From the NCBI RefSeq assembly GCF_000718785.1, contig NZ_JOCA01000004.1, positions 271,814 to 335,813 of the forward strand: 64,000 nt of DNA, read 5' to 3'. Below, in pieces: positions 26,474 through 35,793 of this stretch. Source of the DNA: Streptomyces sp. NRRL WC-3626. Lineage in GTDB: Bacteria > Actinomycetota > Actinomycetes > Streptomycetales > Streptomycetaceae. How positions within the stretch are numbered: position 1 is the first letter of the stretch; each line of letters begins with the position of its first letter. The notes beneath the pieces were generated by a model. The model was not told where the DNA came from. It saw only the letters and a list, made by a program, of their open reading frames with translations, and did no database searches. The translations under genes and the position numbers were made by a program.

Positions 26474-27949
26474 TCACGAGCACCCCACCTCGTCCCCCCG
26501 CACCACCCCGAACTCCCCCTGCCCGGGATCCTGCGCCCGCACCTTCCGCACCTTCTCGAAATCGGCCCCCGCGATCACCTTGAGCAGGGCCCCCTGGCCC
26601 TTGACCGCCCGCAGCTCACTACCGGGAAGAGCCGCCGCGAGCGACTTCGCGGACCGGTCCCACCGCGGGTCGTAGGCGACGACCGTCCGCCGCACGTCGC
26701 GCTCCGCCGCGTTGACCGGCGCCCGGGTCGTACGGAACCCGGTAGCCGCCAGCGCGGCGTCCACCCGCCGCGCCAGCCCCGCCGTACGCGTGCCGTTCTC
26801 CACCCGCACCCGGATCTGCCGGGGGTCCACCGGAACCCGGACCGCCGCATCGGCCGTACGCCGCACGGACAGCGGCTCGTCCCGCCGCAAGGCGTCGAAG
26901 ATCCGCGCCGCCTTCTCCGCATCCCACTTCAACGTCGAGCCGACCCCCTTCACCGCGTACCCCATCCGCCCGATCGGCACGGTGGTGAACTCGGACGAGG
27001 CCGGCGAGAAGTTCCGCATCGCCCGCCCGAGATCGAGGAGTTCACCGGTGCCGAAACCCTCGTCGGCCCGCACGGACCCGAGTACCGCCCGCGTCACGTC
27101 CCGGAACCTCATCGGGTTCAGCAGGATCCCGGAGGACGTGGCCCGCTCCACCAGCGCCGCCATGAAGTGCTGCTGACGCTTCATCCTGCTCAGGTCGGAG
27201 GCGCCGTCGACATGCCGTGCGCGGACGTACTGCAGCGCCTGGCCGCCCTTGAGGGTGTGCCGGCCGGGGCGCAGATCGAGGCCGGTGTGGTCGTCCTTGA
27301 GTGCCTTGTCGGTGCAGATCTCGACACCGCCGACGACGTCCACGGTCTTCATGAAGCTGGTGAAGTCGACCTCCAGATAGTGGTCGATCTTCACCCGGGT
27401 CATCTTCTCGACCGTGCGCACGGTCAGCCGCGGCCCGCCCTCCGCGTACGCCGCGTTCAGCTTGACCGGGTGCCCCTTGTGCCGCTCCCCGCTCACCCGG
27501 TCGGTGTGCGGGGGCGTCATGGCGTACGAGTCACGGGGCAGGCTGACGACGCTGGCGTGGTCCCGGTCCGCCGAGATGTGCACGATCATGATCGTGTCGG
27601 TGCAGTTGCAGGGCGCCCCGCCGAGCCGGTACCTCTCGCGCTCCGCCCTGCCGATCTTCTCCCGGCCGTCGGTGCCGACGAGCAGGATGTTCATGCCGTG
27701 ACCGGCCTCGGGGCGGTTCTTCATGTCGCGGAACGGGTCGACGCGGGCGATGTCGTCGTCGAGGCCGCTCATCACCGCGTGCCCGATCCCGGCGGAGGCC
27801 AGCACCACGACCGACAGCGAGGTGACGGTGCGCATCACCCAGCGCGGCTTCCCGCGGGCCGGCGCCGGTGGCCGCGGGGTCCGGCGGGGCGGCCGCGGGC
27901 GGTGCTGGGGTGCGGTGCGGGGCCGGGGGGACCGCGGCGGCGTGGGCAA
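26474..27949 (-). CDS. LCP family protein 2, with LytR_C domain
   Basis: A 491-residue LCP ligase. A short Pro/Arg-rich N-terminus is followed by a membrane helix ('TSLSVVVLASAGIGHAV'), the LCP core ('LLVGTDGREK', 'VSLPRDSYAM', 'YVRARHVDGASDLSRMKRQQHFM') and a C-terminal LytR_C domain ('VRVENGTRTAGLARRVDAAL'). Start TTG 27949 is chosen because GGAGG lies 9 bases upstream; the first ATG (27836) would cut into the membrane helix region. It is divergent from the GT2 glycosyltransferase. Confidence 0.87.
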   Translation of the reverse strand: MPTPPRSPRPRTAPQHRPRPPRRTPRPPAPARGKPRWVMRTVTSLSVVVLASAGIGHAVMSGLDDDIARVDPFRDMKNRPEAGHGMNILLVGTDGREKIGRAERERYRLGGAPCNCTDTIMIVHISADRDHASVVSLPRDSYAMTPPHTDRVSGERHKGHPVKLNAAYAEGGPRLTVRTVEKMTRVKIDHYLEVDFTSFMKTVDVVGGVEICTDKALKDDHTGLDLRPGRHTLKGGQALQYVRARHVDGASDLSRMKRQQHFMAALVERATSSGILLNPMRFRDVTRAVLGSVRADEGFGTGELLDLGRAMRNFSPASSEFTTVPIGRMGYAVKGVGSTLKWDAEKAARIFDALRRDEPLSVRRTADAAVRVPVDPRQIRVRVENGTRTAGLARRVDAALAATGFRTTRAPVNAAERDVRRTVVAYDPRWDRSAKSLAAALPGSELRAVKGQGALLKVIAGADFEKVRKVRAQDPGQGEFGVVRGDEVGCS

Positions 27950-28078
27950 GGGGGGACACCTCCGGACGACGGCCGTACGTGGGATCGTGAGCACGGTAGG
28001 CCGATACGATCTGCGGCCCGCCGGATCGCCCCCGGCACGCGCGGCGGTGTCCCCCGTTCGCGGTAACGTGAGCCCCCT

Positions 28079-29116
28079 ATGAACGCCAATCCCGACGTGC
28101 GGCTCCCCGCCGTTTCCGTGATCATGCCCGTCCTCAACGAGGAGCGGCACCTGCGTGGTGCCGTACGCGCGATCCTCGCCCAGGAGTACGCCGGCGAGAT
28201 GGAGGTCGTGATCGCCCTCGGTCCGTCCGCGGACCGCACGGACGAGATCGCCGCCGAGCTCGTGGCCGAGGACCCGCGGGTGCACACCGTGCCCAATCCG
28301 ACCGGCCGCACCCCGGCCGCCCTCAACGCGGCGATCAAGGCCTCGCGCCATCCGGTCGTGGTCCGCGTGGACGGGCACGGGATGCTCTCCCCGAACTACA
28401 TCGCGACCGCCGTACGGCTCCTGGAGGAGACCGGCGCGCAGAACGTCGGCGGCATCATGCACGCCGAGGGGGAGAACGACTGGGAGCACGCCGTCGCCGC
28501 CGCCATGACGTCGCGGATAGGCGTGGGCAACGCCGCCTTCCACACCGGTGGCGAGGCCGCGCCCGCCGAGACGGTGTACCTGGGCGTGTTCCGGCGGGAG
28601 GCGCTGGAGCGGCAGGGCGGTTACAACGTGGAGTTCATCCGCGCCCAGGACTGGGAGCTGAACTTCCGCATCCGTGAGGCCGGCGGGCTGATCTGGTTCT
28701 CGCCGGAGCTGAAGGTGTCGTACCGGCCCCGGCCGAGCGTGCGGGCGCTGGCCAAGCAGTACAAGGACTACGGCCGTTGGCGGCACGTGGTGGCCCGCTA
28801 CCACTCCGGTTCCATCAACCTGCGCTATCTCGCCCCGCCGACGGCGGTGTGCGCGATAGCGGCCGGGATCGTGGTGGGCGCGGCACTGACCCCGTGGGGC
28901 TTCCTGGTGCCCGGCGGCTATCTCGCGGCGATCGCCCTGGGGTCCGTACCGGCCGGCAAGGGGCTGCCGCTGAAGGCACGGCTGCAGATTCCGGTGGCGC
29001 TGGCGACCATGCACATGTCGTGGGGCTGGGGCTTCCTGACCAGCCCGAAGTCCCTGGCGAAGAAGGTCATCGCCTCACGCCGCCCCGCCGTCACCGCGGA
29101 CGCGCCGGCCACCTGA
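28079..29116 (+). CDS. GT2-family glycosyltransferase with C-terminal membrane segments
   Basis: A 345-residue protein. The GT-A domain opens with 'VSVIMPVLNEERHLRGAVRAIL', with the nucleotide Asp in 'ALGPSADRTDEIA' and the DxD motif in 'VVRVDGHGM'. The acceptor region includes 'FIRAQDWELNFRIREAGG'. Two hydrophobic helices near residues 255-300 anchor it to the membrane. It resembles the ExoA-like succinoglycan transferases. The sugar and acceptor are unknown, but its setting among LCP genes points to a wall or capsule glycan. ATG 28079 has no clear ribosome site. Confidence 0.88.
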   Translation: MNANPDVRLPAVSVIMPVLNEERHLRGAVRAILAQEYAGEMEVVIALGPSADRTDEIAAELVAEDPRVHTVPNPTGRTPAALNAAIKASRHPVVVRVDGHGMLSPNYIATAVRLLEETGAQNVGGIMHAEGENDWEHAVAAAMTSRIGVGNAAFHTGGEAAPAETVYLGVFRREALERQGGYNVEFIRAQDWELNFRIREAGGLIWFSPELKVSYRPRPSVRALAKQYKDYGRWRHVVARYHSGSINLRYLAPPTAVCAIAAGIVVGAALTPWGFLVPGGYLAAIALGSVPAGKGLPLKARLQIPVALATMHMSWGWGFLTSPKSLAKKVIASRRPAVTADAPAT

Positions 29117-29128
29117 CGTTCCCGTCGT

Positions 29129-29167
29129 GCGTGAGCCCCTTCCCGGACGCCGGGAAGGGGCTCACGC
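29129..29167. terminator. Perfect 18-bp hairpin between convergent genes
   Basis: GCGTGAGCCCCTTCCCGG and its exact complement with a 3-base loop, between the glycosyltransferase and LCP gene 3. Confidence 0.9.
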
Positions 29168-29176
29168 GCGTTCGGT

Positions 29177-30757
29177 TCACCAGGTGAAGCCCGGGCTGAC
29201 GTGCATGCACGCCTTGTCGTCGGCGCCGTTGAGCGCCTGTGCCGACTCGGGGGTGGTGTTGTCCTCCTCCGGCGCCTCGTAGGTCGTGCCCTCGCGCCAG
29301 TCGGCGCCGACCACGAGGGTGACGCCGGACACCTCGGTGGAGCGCTTCACCGCGCTCGCCGGGACGCCGAGGGCGTCGGCGACGCGGCGGGCGTCGCCCT
29401 CCAGGTCGGCGCTCGGATACCGCACCATCGTCCGCTTCTCGCTGAGGGCGCTGGTGGTGTCGGCGGTCGCCGCGGTGAAGCCCTGCTCCTTCAGCGCCGC
29501 CACGACCGTGCTGGTGCGCCCGGAGGCGGCGGCGAGGGTGTCCGTGCGGGTGCCGTTGCGGACCTGTACGGCGATGTCGGCGTCGTCGGCGGCCGGGTCC
29601 GACGGCGCCTTCTCCTCGGCCTCCACCGGCTCGGCGTCCTTGCCGTCGAGGGCGATGTCGTCGCGCACGAGACGGAACAGCTGCTCCGCGTCCTCGGTCG
29701 GCTCCACGCGGGCGCCCACGTACCGGTTGGGCATCGTCGTCATGGTGATGCGCTTCGGCTCCACCTTGCGCAGCTCGGTGCTCAGGTCGTACAGCTTCTT
29801 CACCGTGTCGAGCCCAGGGTCGACGGTGAGCGCCTCGGTGGCCTTCTCGGCCAGCCTGCGCAGCTTGTTGGGGTTGCTCAGCGTGGCGTTCTCACGCAGC
29901 TCGCGGACCAGTGAGTTCATGTACATGTGCTGCGCCTTGGCGCGGGCGAGGTCGCTGCCGTCCTCGAAGCCGTAGCGCGTGCGCAGCCATTGCAGGGCCT
30001 GCTCGCCCTTCACCGGGTGGGTGCCCTTCTCCATCTTCAGACCGGAACCGTGGCCCTGGCTGTCGCGCGAGTGGATGTTGGCGTCGACGCACACCGGGAC
30101 GCCGCCGACCGCGTCCGCCATGGAGACCACGCCAGCGAAGTCGACCATGACGAAGTGGTCGATGTGGATGCCGGTGAGCTCCTGCCAGGTCGCCACCGTG
30201 CAGCCGGGGCCGCCGTGTCCGAGGCTCTGGTTGGTCATCGTCCGCCCGTTGCTCGCCGGGTACACCGTCCCGTCGTCCGGGTCCGTGCACTTGGGGATCT
30301 CGAGCAGGGTGTCGCGCGGCATGCTGACCACGGACATGTTGGACCGGTCGGCGGACAGATGCACCAGCATCTGCACATCGGCGAGCGGGGTCGAGCCGAA
30401 CGTCTCGCGGGCGCCGCCGAGTTGCTGGTTCTTCTCGGTGTCCCGCGCGTCGCTGCCGATGAGCAGGATGTTCAGCGGGGTCTGTCCGGCCGCGTTCGGC
30501 GTCGGCTGGGCGACCTTGGTGTCGCCCAGGTTCAGGGCGTCCTTCTTGATGTTGTGGTTCAGCTGCCGGTAGTAGAGGTAACCGGCCCCGGCCGCACCGA
30601 CTATGAGCAGGGCGAGGACCGCCGCGAACCATTTGAGCAGCCGGCGCGCGCGCCGCGGGCGGGGGCCGCCCTCGTCCTCGCCCTCGGTCGGACTTTCGTC
30701 CGGGTCCACCTCACGCTCGCCGTCACCGAGCGTCTCCGGTGCGGCGTTCCGCGTCAC
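29177..30757 (-). CDS. LCP family protein 3, with LytR_C domain
   Basis: A 526-residue LCP ligase: an acidic cytoplasmic N-terminus, membrane helix ('FAAVLALLIVGAAGAGYLYY'), LCP core ('LIGSDARD', 'VSMPRDTLLEIP', 'WLRTRYGFEDGSDLARAKAQHMYM') and LytR_C ('VQVRNGTRTDTLAAASGRTSTVV'). GTG 30757 is chosen by comparison with the N-terminus of the next paralogue. It is most similar to LCP 4, sharing 'AAGQTPLNILLIGSD', 'ADVQMLVHLSADRS' and 'VSGVT(L/V)V(V/I)GADWREGT', so the two arose by tandem duplication. Confidence 0.92.
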   Translation of the reverse strand: MTRNAAPETLGDGEREVDPDESPTEGEDEGGPRPRRARRLLKWFAAVLALLIVGAAGAGYLYYRQLNHNIKKDALNLGDTKVAQPTPNAAGQTPLNILLIGSDARDTEKNQQLGGARETFGSTPLADVQMLVHLSADRSNMSVVSMPRDTLLEIPKCTDPDDGTVYPASNGRTMTNQSLGHGGPGCTVATWQELTGIHIDHFVMVDFAGVVSMADAVGGVPVCVDANIHSRDSQGHGSGLKMEKGTHPVKGEQALQWLRTRYGFEDGSDLARAKAQHMYMNSLVRELRENATLSNPNKLRRLAEKATEALTVDPGLDTVKKLYDLSTELRKVEPKRITMTTMPNRYVGARVEPTEDAEQLFRLVRDDIALDGKDAEPVEAEEKAPSDPAADDADIAVQVRNGTRTDTLAAASGRTSTVVAALKEQGFTAATADTTSALSEKRTMVRYPSADLEGDARRVADALGVPASAVKRSTEVSGVTLVVGADWREGTTYEAPEEDNTTPESAQALNGADDKACMHVSPGFTW

Positions 30758-30803
30758 TGCCGCCGTTCTCCCCACTCCTGGCAACCCCTCGCCTCGTGAA
30801 GCA

Positions 30804-30839
30804 GGCCCGTCCTGCGTCCTGTTAGACGCACGACGGGCC
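30804..30839 (-). terminator. Hairpin after LCP gene 4
   Basis: A 15-bp stem with one mismatch (GGCCCGTC... / ...GACGGGCC) and a 6-base loop, downstream of LCP 4 and before LCP 3. Confidence 0.75.
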
Positions 30840-30909
30840 CGTCAGTTGCCCCGGTAATCCAACCGACTTCAACAAGTTACGCGGGAGCGCGGGAGGCTTC
30901 GGGAGGGCG

Positions 30910-32544
30910 CTACCAGCGGTAGGGCTTGTACACGTCCATGCACGTGCCCGTCTCCGCGCCGTTGAGGGCGTCGGCGTCGTCCGGCAGGTCACCGGCGGCG
31001 GGCGGAGCCTGCTCCGGATAGTCCGTGCCCTCACGCCAGTCCGCGCCGATCACGACCGTGACACCGGAGACATCGGCGGACTGCCTGACGGAACTCGCCG
31101 GGATGCCGAGCGACTCGGCGACCCGCCGGGCGTCCCCCCGCGAGTCCGCGGCCGGATACCGTACGGCGGTCCGCTCCTCGGCGAGCGCGCGGGAGGTGTC
31201 CGGCGCGGCGCGGGTGAAGCCCCGCGTCACCAGGGACTGGGCGATCTCCTTGGCCCGCCCGCCGACGGGGCCGAGGGTCGCGGAGCGGGTGGCGTTCTGC
31301 ACGAGGACACCGATCTCGGCGTCCGGGGCGGCGGGGTCGGCGGAAGCCTTGTCCTCGTCCTTCTCGTCCCTGCCGCTCGCCGTGTCCTTGCCGCCCTTGC
31401 CGCCCTTGTCGTCGAAGGACACGTCGTCGCGGAGCATGGTCCACACCCGCTCGGCCTCGTCGCCGGCCGCGAGCAGATGGTTGCCGTTCTGCGGGTCCTC
31501 GACCGTGGGCAGCGTCGTCATGGTGATCCGGTCCGGCGGCACCGTCTTCAGCTGCATCCCCAGGTCGTACAGCTTCTTCACCGTGCCGATCTCCTCCGAG
31601 ACCGTCAGCGAACTGGTCGCCGCCTCGGCCAGGTCCATCAGCCTGCCCGTGTCGGTGAACACGTTCTGGTCCCGCAGGGTGCGGATCATCGAGTTCATGT
31701 ACATGTGCTGGGCCCGCGCCCGCAGCAGGTCACTGCCCCAGGCGTGCCGGGTGCGCAGCCACTGCAGCGCCCGCTCGCCCTCGACCTTCTCCGACCCGGC
31801 CTTCATCTTCAGGCCCGAACCGCCGGGCACGCCGGGCAGCGGACGGTCCCACACGTTCTGGTTGACGCACACCTCGACGCCGCCGATGGCGTCGGCCATC
31901 GACACGACGCCGGCGAAGTCGATCGTCATCCAGTGGTCGATGTAGACACCGGTGAGGTTCTCCCAGGTGGCCAGGGTGCAGCCGGGGCCGCCGCGGGCCA
32001 GCGAGGTGTTGATGATGTCGTTGGTCGCCGGGTAGCGGTCCCCGGTCTTCGGGTCGGTGCACGCGGGGATGTCGACCCGGGTGTCGCGCGGGATGCTGAC
32101 CACGGCCGCGCTCTCGCGGTCGGCGGAGAGGTGGATCAGCATCTGCACATCGCCCAGCGGCGGATTGCCGCGGGTGTCCCGGCCGCCGCCGAGCGCGACG
32201 TTCTTGGCGGAGGCGCGGCTGTCGGAGCCGATCAGCAGGATGTTCAGCGGCGTCTGCCCGGCCGCGTTGGGCCCGGTCCGGTGCGCCTTGGAGTCACCGC
32301 TGCTGCGCTCACCCTTCTCAATGTTGCCGTTCAGATGCTCGTAGTACAGGTAACCGGCGCCGGCCGTCCCGAGTATCAGTACGGCCAGGGTCGTCGCCGA
32401 CCAGCGCAGCGCGCGCCGGCCCCGCCCGGCGGACGGTCCCCGTCTGCCTTCCGGCGGGCCGTCGGTGCCGTCCGGGGCCTGCGGCCCGCCGTCCGGCAGA
32501 CCGGGTCCGGGCTCCTCCTGCACACCGCTCCGCGTCACCGTCAC
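30910..32544 (-). CDS. LCP family protein 4, with LytR_C domain
   Basis: A 544-residue paralogue of LCP 3. It has a Gly/Pro-rich N-terminus, a membrane helix ('TTLAVLILGTAGAGYLYYEHL') and the catalytic motifs 'LIGSDSRA', 'VSIPRDTRVDIP' and 'WLRTRHAWGSDLLRARAQHMYM'. A Lys/Asp/Gly-rich linker near residues 385-420 precedes LytR_C ('VLVQNATRSATLGPVGGRAKEIA'). GTG 32544 and in-frame GTG 32538 are both possible; 32538 has the better spacing to GGGGGAG. Confidence 0.92.
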   Translation of the reverse strand: MTVTRSGVQEEPGPGLPDGGPQAPDGTDGPPEGRRGPSAGRGRRALRWSATTLAVLILGTAGAGYLYYEHLNGNIEKGERSSGDSKAHRTGPNAAGQTPLNILLIGSDSRASAKNVALGGGRDTRGNPPLGDVQMLIHLSADRESAAVVSIPRDTRVDIPACTDPKTGDRYPATNDIINTSLARGGPGCTLATWENLTGVYIDHWMTIDFAGVVSMADAIGGVEVCVNQNVWDRPLPGVPGGSGLKMKAGSEKVEGERALQWLRTRHAWGSDLLRARAQHMYMNSMIRTLRDQNVFTDTGRLMDLAEAATSSLTVSEEIGTVKKLYDLGMQLKTVPPDRITMTTLPTVEDPQNGNHLLAAGDEAERVWTMLRDDVSFDDKGGKGGKDTASGRDEKDEDKASADPAAPDAEIGVLVQNATRSATLGPVGGRAKEIAQSLVTRGFTRAAPDTSRALAEERTAVRYPAADSRGDARRVAESLGIPASSVRQSADVSGVTVVIGADWREGTDYPEQAPPAAGDLPDDADALNGAETGTCMDVYKPYRW

Positions 32545-32566
32545 CGTCTCCCCCTCGCACCACGCA

Positions 32567-32608
32567 ACGGGCCTGCCCCGCGCCCTGTAGGACGCGGAAC
32601 AGGCCCGT
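32567..32608 (-). terminator. Hairpin after LCP gene 5
   Basis: ACGGGCCTG (32567-32575) pairs with CAGGCCCGT (32600-32608), with a further CCGCG/CGCGG inner stem. It lies between LCP 5 and LCP 4. Confidence 0.75.
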
Positions 32609-32612
32609 CAGG

Positions 32613-34385
32613 TCACTTGGCGCACTCGACCTTGTCCGCCGTGGACTTCTCGATGTCGTCGGGCGCCTTGTCCGGAGTCGTGAGCGGGATGCCGGCACCC
32701 TTGAAGTCCTTGCCGAGCGTCAGCGTCATCGCGGGCACGCCCTGCGAGTTGGTGACGCTCTCGCCGGGCTTCATCGCCGACCCGGACAGCCCCAGGATGT
32801 CGGCCAGACGGCGTGCCTGGGCGGCCTGGTCGGGGGCGTACTCCAGCGTCGTTTTACTCAGTTCCTCCGGCGCGTTGCCGGCGTTCTCCGACTTGTCGAC
32901 GCCCTGCTCCACCTGCAGCCAGCTGAGGGTCTCCTGGGCACTGCCGGACTTGGCGCCGCCGTTGAGGATCTGCACCCGCACCTCGGAGGCCGGTGCCTTC
33001 TCGCCCTTCAGCCGGGCGGCGACGGCGGCCTTCTCCTTCTTCTTCTGCTGCTTGACCTCGGTGAAGGAGACGTCGTTCCTGATCAGGTCGAAGATCGCCG
33101 GGGCCTTCGCCTCGTTGAGGACGACGGTCGCCTTCACCTTCTCGGCGGGGTTGTCCAACACCGGAATCGTGGTGAAGGACAGGTTCTTGGTGTCGAGCTT
33201 GCCCAGCTCCAGACCGAGGTCCTTGAGCTTGTTGATGCTGTCCAGCTGGGAGTCGACGGTCAGTGCCTTGGTCCCCGCCTCCGCCAGCTTGATCATCTTC
33301 GTCGGGCTGGTGAGCGTGTCGTTCGACTTCAGCTTCCGCATCAGCGAGCTCAGGAACTGCTGCTGCAGCTCGATCCGGCTCAGGTCGCCACCCAGACCGA
33401 CGGAGTGCCGGGTCCGTACGAACGCCAGCGCCTCCTCGCCCTCGATGGTGTGTGTGCCCTTGGGCAGCTTCAGATGCGAGTCCGGGTCGTCGATGTCCTT
33501 GGCCAGGCAGACGTCGACGCCGCCGACGGCCGACGTCAGCGTCTTCACCGCGTTGAAGTCGGCCACCATGAAGTTGTCCGGCGTGATGCCGGTCAGCTCC
33601 GTCACCGTCCGCATGGTGCAGCTGGGCGTACGGCCGTCCTGGCCGAGGCTGGTGTTGAAGCGGGCGCCGGTGGAGCCCGGGATGATCTTCTCGCTGCCGT
33701 CCTCCTGCTGCGTCGGGCAGTCGGGGACGTCGACTATCAGGTCACGCGGAATGCTCAACGCGGTCGCGTTGGAGCGGTCCTTGGAGACATGCAGCAGGAG
33801 CGTGGTGTCGGCGTGACCCTCGCTGCCCGCGTCCCCGTATCCGTCGTTGCCCGAGCCGGTGCGCTTGTCGGTGCCGATCAGCAGGATGTTGATCGCCTTG
33901 TCCTTGCTGAAGCCACCCGTACTGGCGCCGTCGTCGGAGACGGACTGGATGTTGTCGTTCAGATGCTCCAGATAGAGGTAACCGGCCGTACCGGCGGCGA
34001 GCACCACGAAGGCCATCGTGCCGCCGGTCCACAGCAGGACCTTCTTCGTCCTCGACTTCTTCTTCGCCGGCCGGCGCCCGCGCCGCCCCGGGGGCGGCTC
34101 CTCCGGCGCGCCCCGGCGTCTGCGCTGCGGCGGCACCTCACGGTCCGGGGACTCCCGGTCCGGTGCGTCCCGGTCCGGTGTCCCCCGCTCGCGTTCGGGC
34201 GCGCGGCCCGACGGTGCCGGCCGGCCGCGTCCCGCGCCCGGGGGGCGTGGATTACGCGGCCCCGGGACCGCTGATTGCGGTGCGGAAGGGCCCAGTCGCA
34301 GTTCGTATTCGCCGGTGTCCGGGTTGAGCACCCACTGGTCTGCGGGATCGATGTTCTCCGCCCGCCCACGGCCTTGCGCGTCCAC
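32613..34385 (-). CDS. LCP family protein 5, with LytR_C domain
   Basis: A 590-residue LCP ligase. The N-terminus 'VDAQGRGRAENIDPADQWVL' begins a roughly 130-residue cytoplasmic region very rich in Arg, Pro and Asp, followed by a membrane helix ('GTMAFVVLAAGTAGYLYL'). The core has 'LIGTDKRTG', 'LSIPRDLIVDVP' and 'FVRTRHSVGLGGDLSRIELQQQFL', and LytR_C has 'VRVQILNGGAKSGSAQ'. GTG 34385 is chosen with GGAGG 11 bases upstream; GTG 34412 is also possible. An inverted repeat CCACTT-N6-AAGTGG (34552-34569) upstream could be an operator. Confidence 0.9.
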   Translation of the reverse strand: MDAQGRGRAENIDPADQWVLNPDTGEYELRLGPSAPQSAVPGPRNPRPPGAGRGRPAPSGRAPERERGTPDRDAPDRESPDREVPPQRRRRGAPEEPPPGRRGRRPAKKKSRTKKVLLWTGGTMAFVVLAAGTAGYLYLEHLNDNIQSVSDDGASTGGFSKDKAINILLIGTDKRTGSGNDGYGDAGSEGHADTTLLLHVSKDRSNATALSIPRDLIVDVPDCPTQQEDGSEKIIPGSTGARFNTSLGQDGRTPSCTMRTVTELTGITPDNFMVADFNAVKTLTSAVGGVDVCLAKDIDDPDSHLKLPKGTHTIEGEEALAFVRTRHSVGLGGDLSRIELQQQFLSSLMRKLKSNDTLTSPTKMIKLAEAGTKALTVDSQLDSINKLKDLGLELGKLDTKNLSFTTIPVLDNPAEKVKATVVLNEAKAPAIFDLIRNDVSFTEVKQQKKKEKAAVAARLKGEKAPASEVRVQILNGGAKSGSAQETLSWLQVEQGVDKSENAGNAPEELSKTTLEYAPDQAAQARRLADILGLSGSAMKPGESVTNSQGVPAMTLTLGKDFKGAGIPLTTPDKAPDDIEKSTADKVECAK

Positions 34386-34629
34386 GTCGCTTGAATCCTC
34401 CGTCGGGCCCACGCGGCGCCTTTCCCCTCCCAAGGCGCTCGGGTCTCGGTCACACAGTGCGGGATTCTCAGGACAGGCCTGAAGGAACGGACGCACCGGA
34501 GCGCTCACACTAACGGTCCAGATCGAGTGGAAGCGACGGCGGTGACGAATTCCACTTCCTCACAAGTGGGCAATCCACCCATTTCCTCGGACAAAGGTGC
34601 GGTGCCTTGGAGTTGACTTGGAGCAGGCT

Positions 34630-35793
34630 TTACGCACAGATGTCCTCGGCGGCCGTGTTTCCCGAGAACGTCGGTGCCGGAGAGGGGTTGCCGGACGGCT
34701 TCCCCGATTTCTTTTCCGTGGCCTTTCGGTCACCGTCCGTGTCGACGACCACGGGCGCGTCCTTGCGCAGCCGCTCGAACAGATTCTCCGCGGCGGGTTG
34801 CGCGAGCTGGTCCCGATTCACGTCCCCGCTGTACGGCTCCCGGGGAACGGTCAGGAATTGCACGCCTTCCGTGGGGACGTCACGCAGCCCGCGCACAAGG
34901 TCGTACAGACTTCGCAGACTGGCCAGTCCCGGGTCGGTGGTGAGGGACGAGGTGGCCGCGTCCAGAACGGGATAGAGCTTCACCGGATTCAGCAGTACGT
35001 CATTGCCGCTCACCTTGTTGACGAGCGCGCCGAGGAAGCGCTGCTGCCGTTCCATACGGCTGGTGTCGCTGCCGTCGCCGAGGGTCTTGCGGGCGCGGAC
35101 GTAACCGAGCGCCTGTTCCCCGTTCAGCGTCACCCGGCCGGCCGGCAGCCTCAGCTCGGCGTCCTTGTCGTCGACGGGCTCGCGCAAACACACCTCGACG
35201 CCGTCCACCGCGTCGACCATGTCCTTGAACCCGGCGAAGTCGACGACCACGTGATGGTCGATCCGGATATCGGTGAGCTTCTCCACTGTACGGATGGTGC
35301 ACGCCGAACCGCCCACGGAGAAAGCGGAGTTGAACATCGTGAACACCGGCGTGGAACGCGACCCGCCGGGTCGGCGGCAGTCGGGCACGTCCACCATCAA
35401 ATCCCGGGGGATGGACACCGCGGTGGCGCTGCGCCGGCCGGTCGACAGATGCAGCAGGATCACGGTGTCGGACCGTTCCGTCCCCGCGTCGTGCCCGTAG
35501 CGGGCGTTCTCCTGCCCGGAGCGCGTGTCCGAGCCGATCAGCAGGATGTTCCGGGCGCCCTCGGTGAGCGTGGCGGGCCGCTCCTTCTCGTACCGCGCGA
35601 GTTCGGCCGCCGCGGCCTCGTCCGGGGTGATGTTCCGCTCGAGCTTCATGTACACCACCCACCCGGCGCCCGCGGCGCCGAGCAGGACGACGACGGCCGC
35701 GAGCCCGGCCCCGAACGCCCACCGCCGTCGCCGGCGCCGCGCCCGCCCACGCCCACTCGCCGAGGCCCCGTGCACGCCCGCGGACTCACTCAT
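34630..35793 (-). CDS. LCP family protein 6
   Basis: A 387-residue LCP ligase with a short Arg-rich N-terminus, a membrane helix ('GAGLAAVVVLLGAAGAGWVVY'), and catalytic motifs 'LIGSDTRSG', 'VSIPRDLMVDVP' and 'YVRARKTLGDGSDTSRMERQQRFL'. It lacks LytR_C and ends in a Pro/Ser-rich tail. ATG 35793 is chosen over GTG 35814 upstream. It lies beside the TIGR03089 gene, as its mycobacterial counterpart Rv3267 lies beside Rv3268, so this is probably the ancestral copy of the array. Confidence 0.92.
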   Translation of the reverse strand: MSESAGVHGASASGRGRARRRRRRWAFGAGLAAVVVLLGAAGAGWVVYMKLERNITPDEAAAAELARYEKERPATLTEGARNILLIGSDTRSGQENARYGHDAGTERSDTVILLHLSTGRRSATAVSIPRDLMVDVPDCRRPGGSRSTPVFTMFNSAFSVGGSACTIRTVEKLTDIRIDHHVVVDFAGFKDMVDAVDGVEVCLREPVDDKDAELRLPAGRVTLNGEQALGYVRARKTLGDGSDTSRMERQQRFLGALVNKVSGNDVLLNPVKLYPVLDAATSSLTTDPGLASLRSLYDLVRGLRDVPTEGVQFLTVPREPYSGDVNRDQLAQPAAENLFERLRKDAPVVVDTDGDRKATEKKSGKPSGNPSPAPTFSGNTAAEDICA

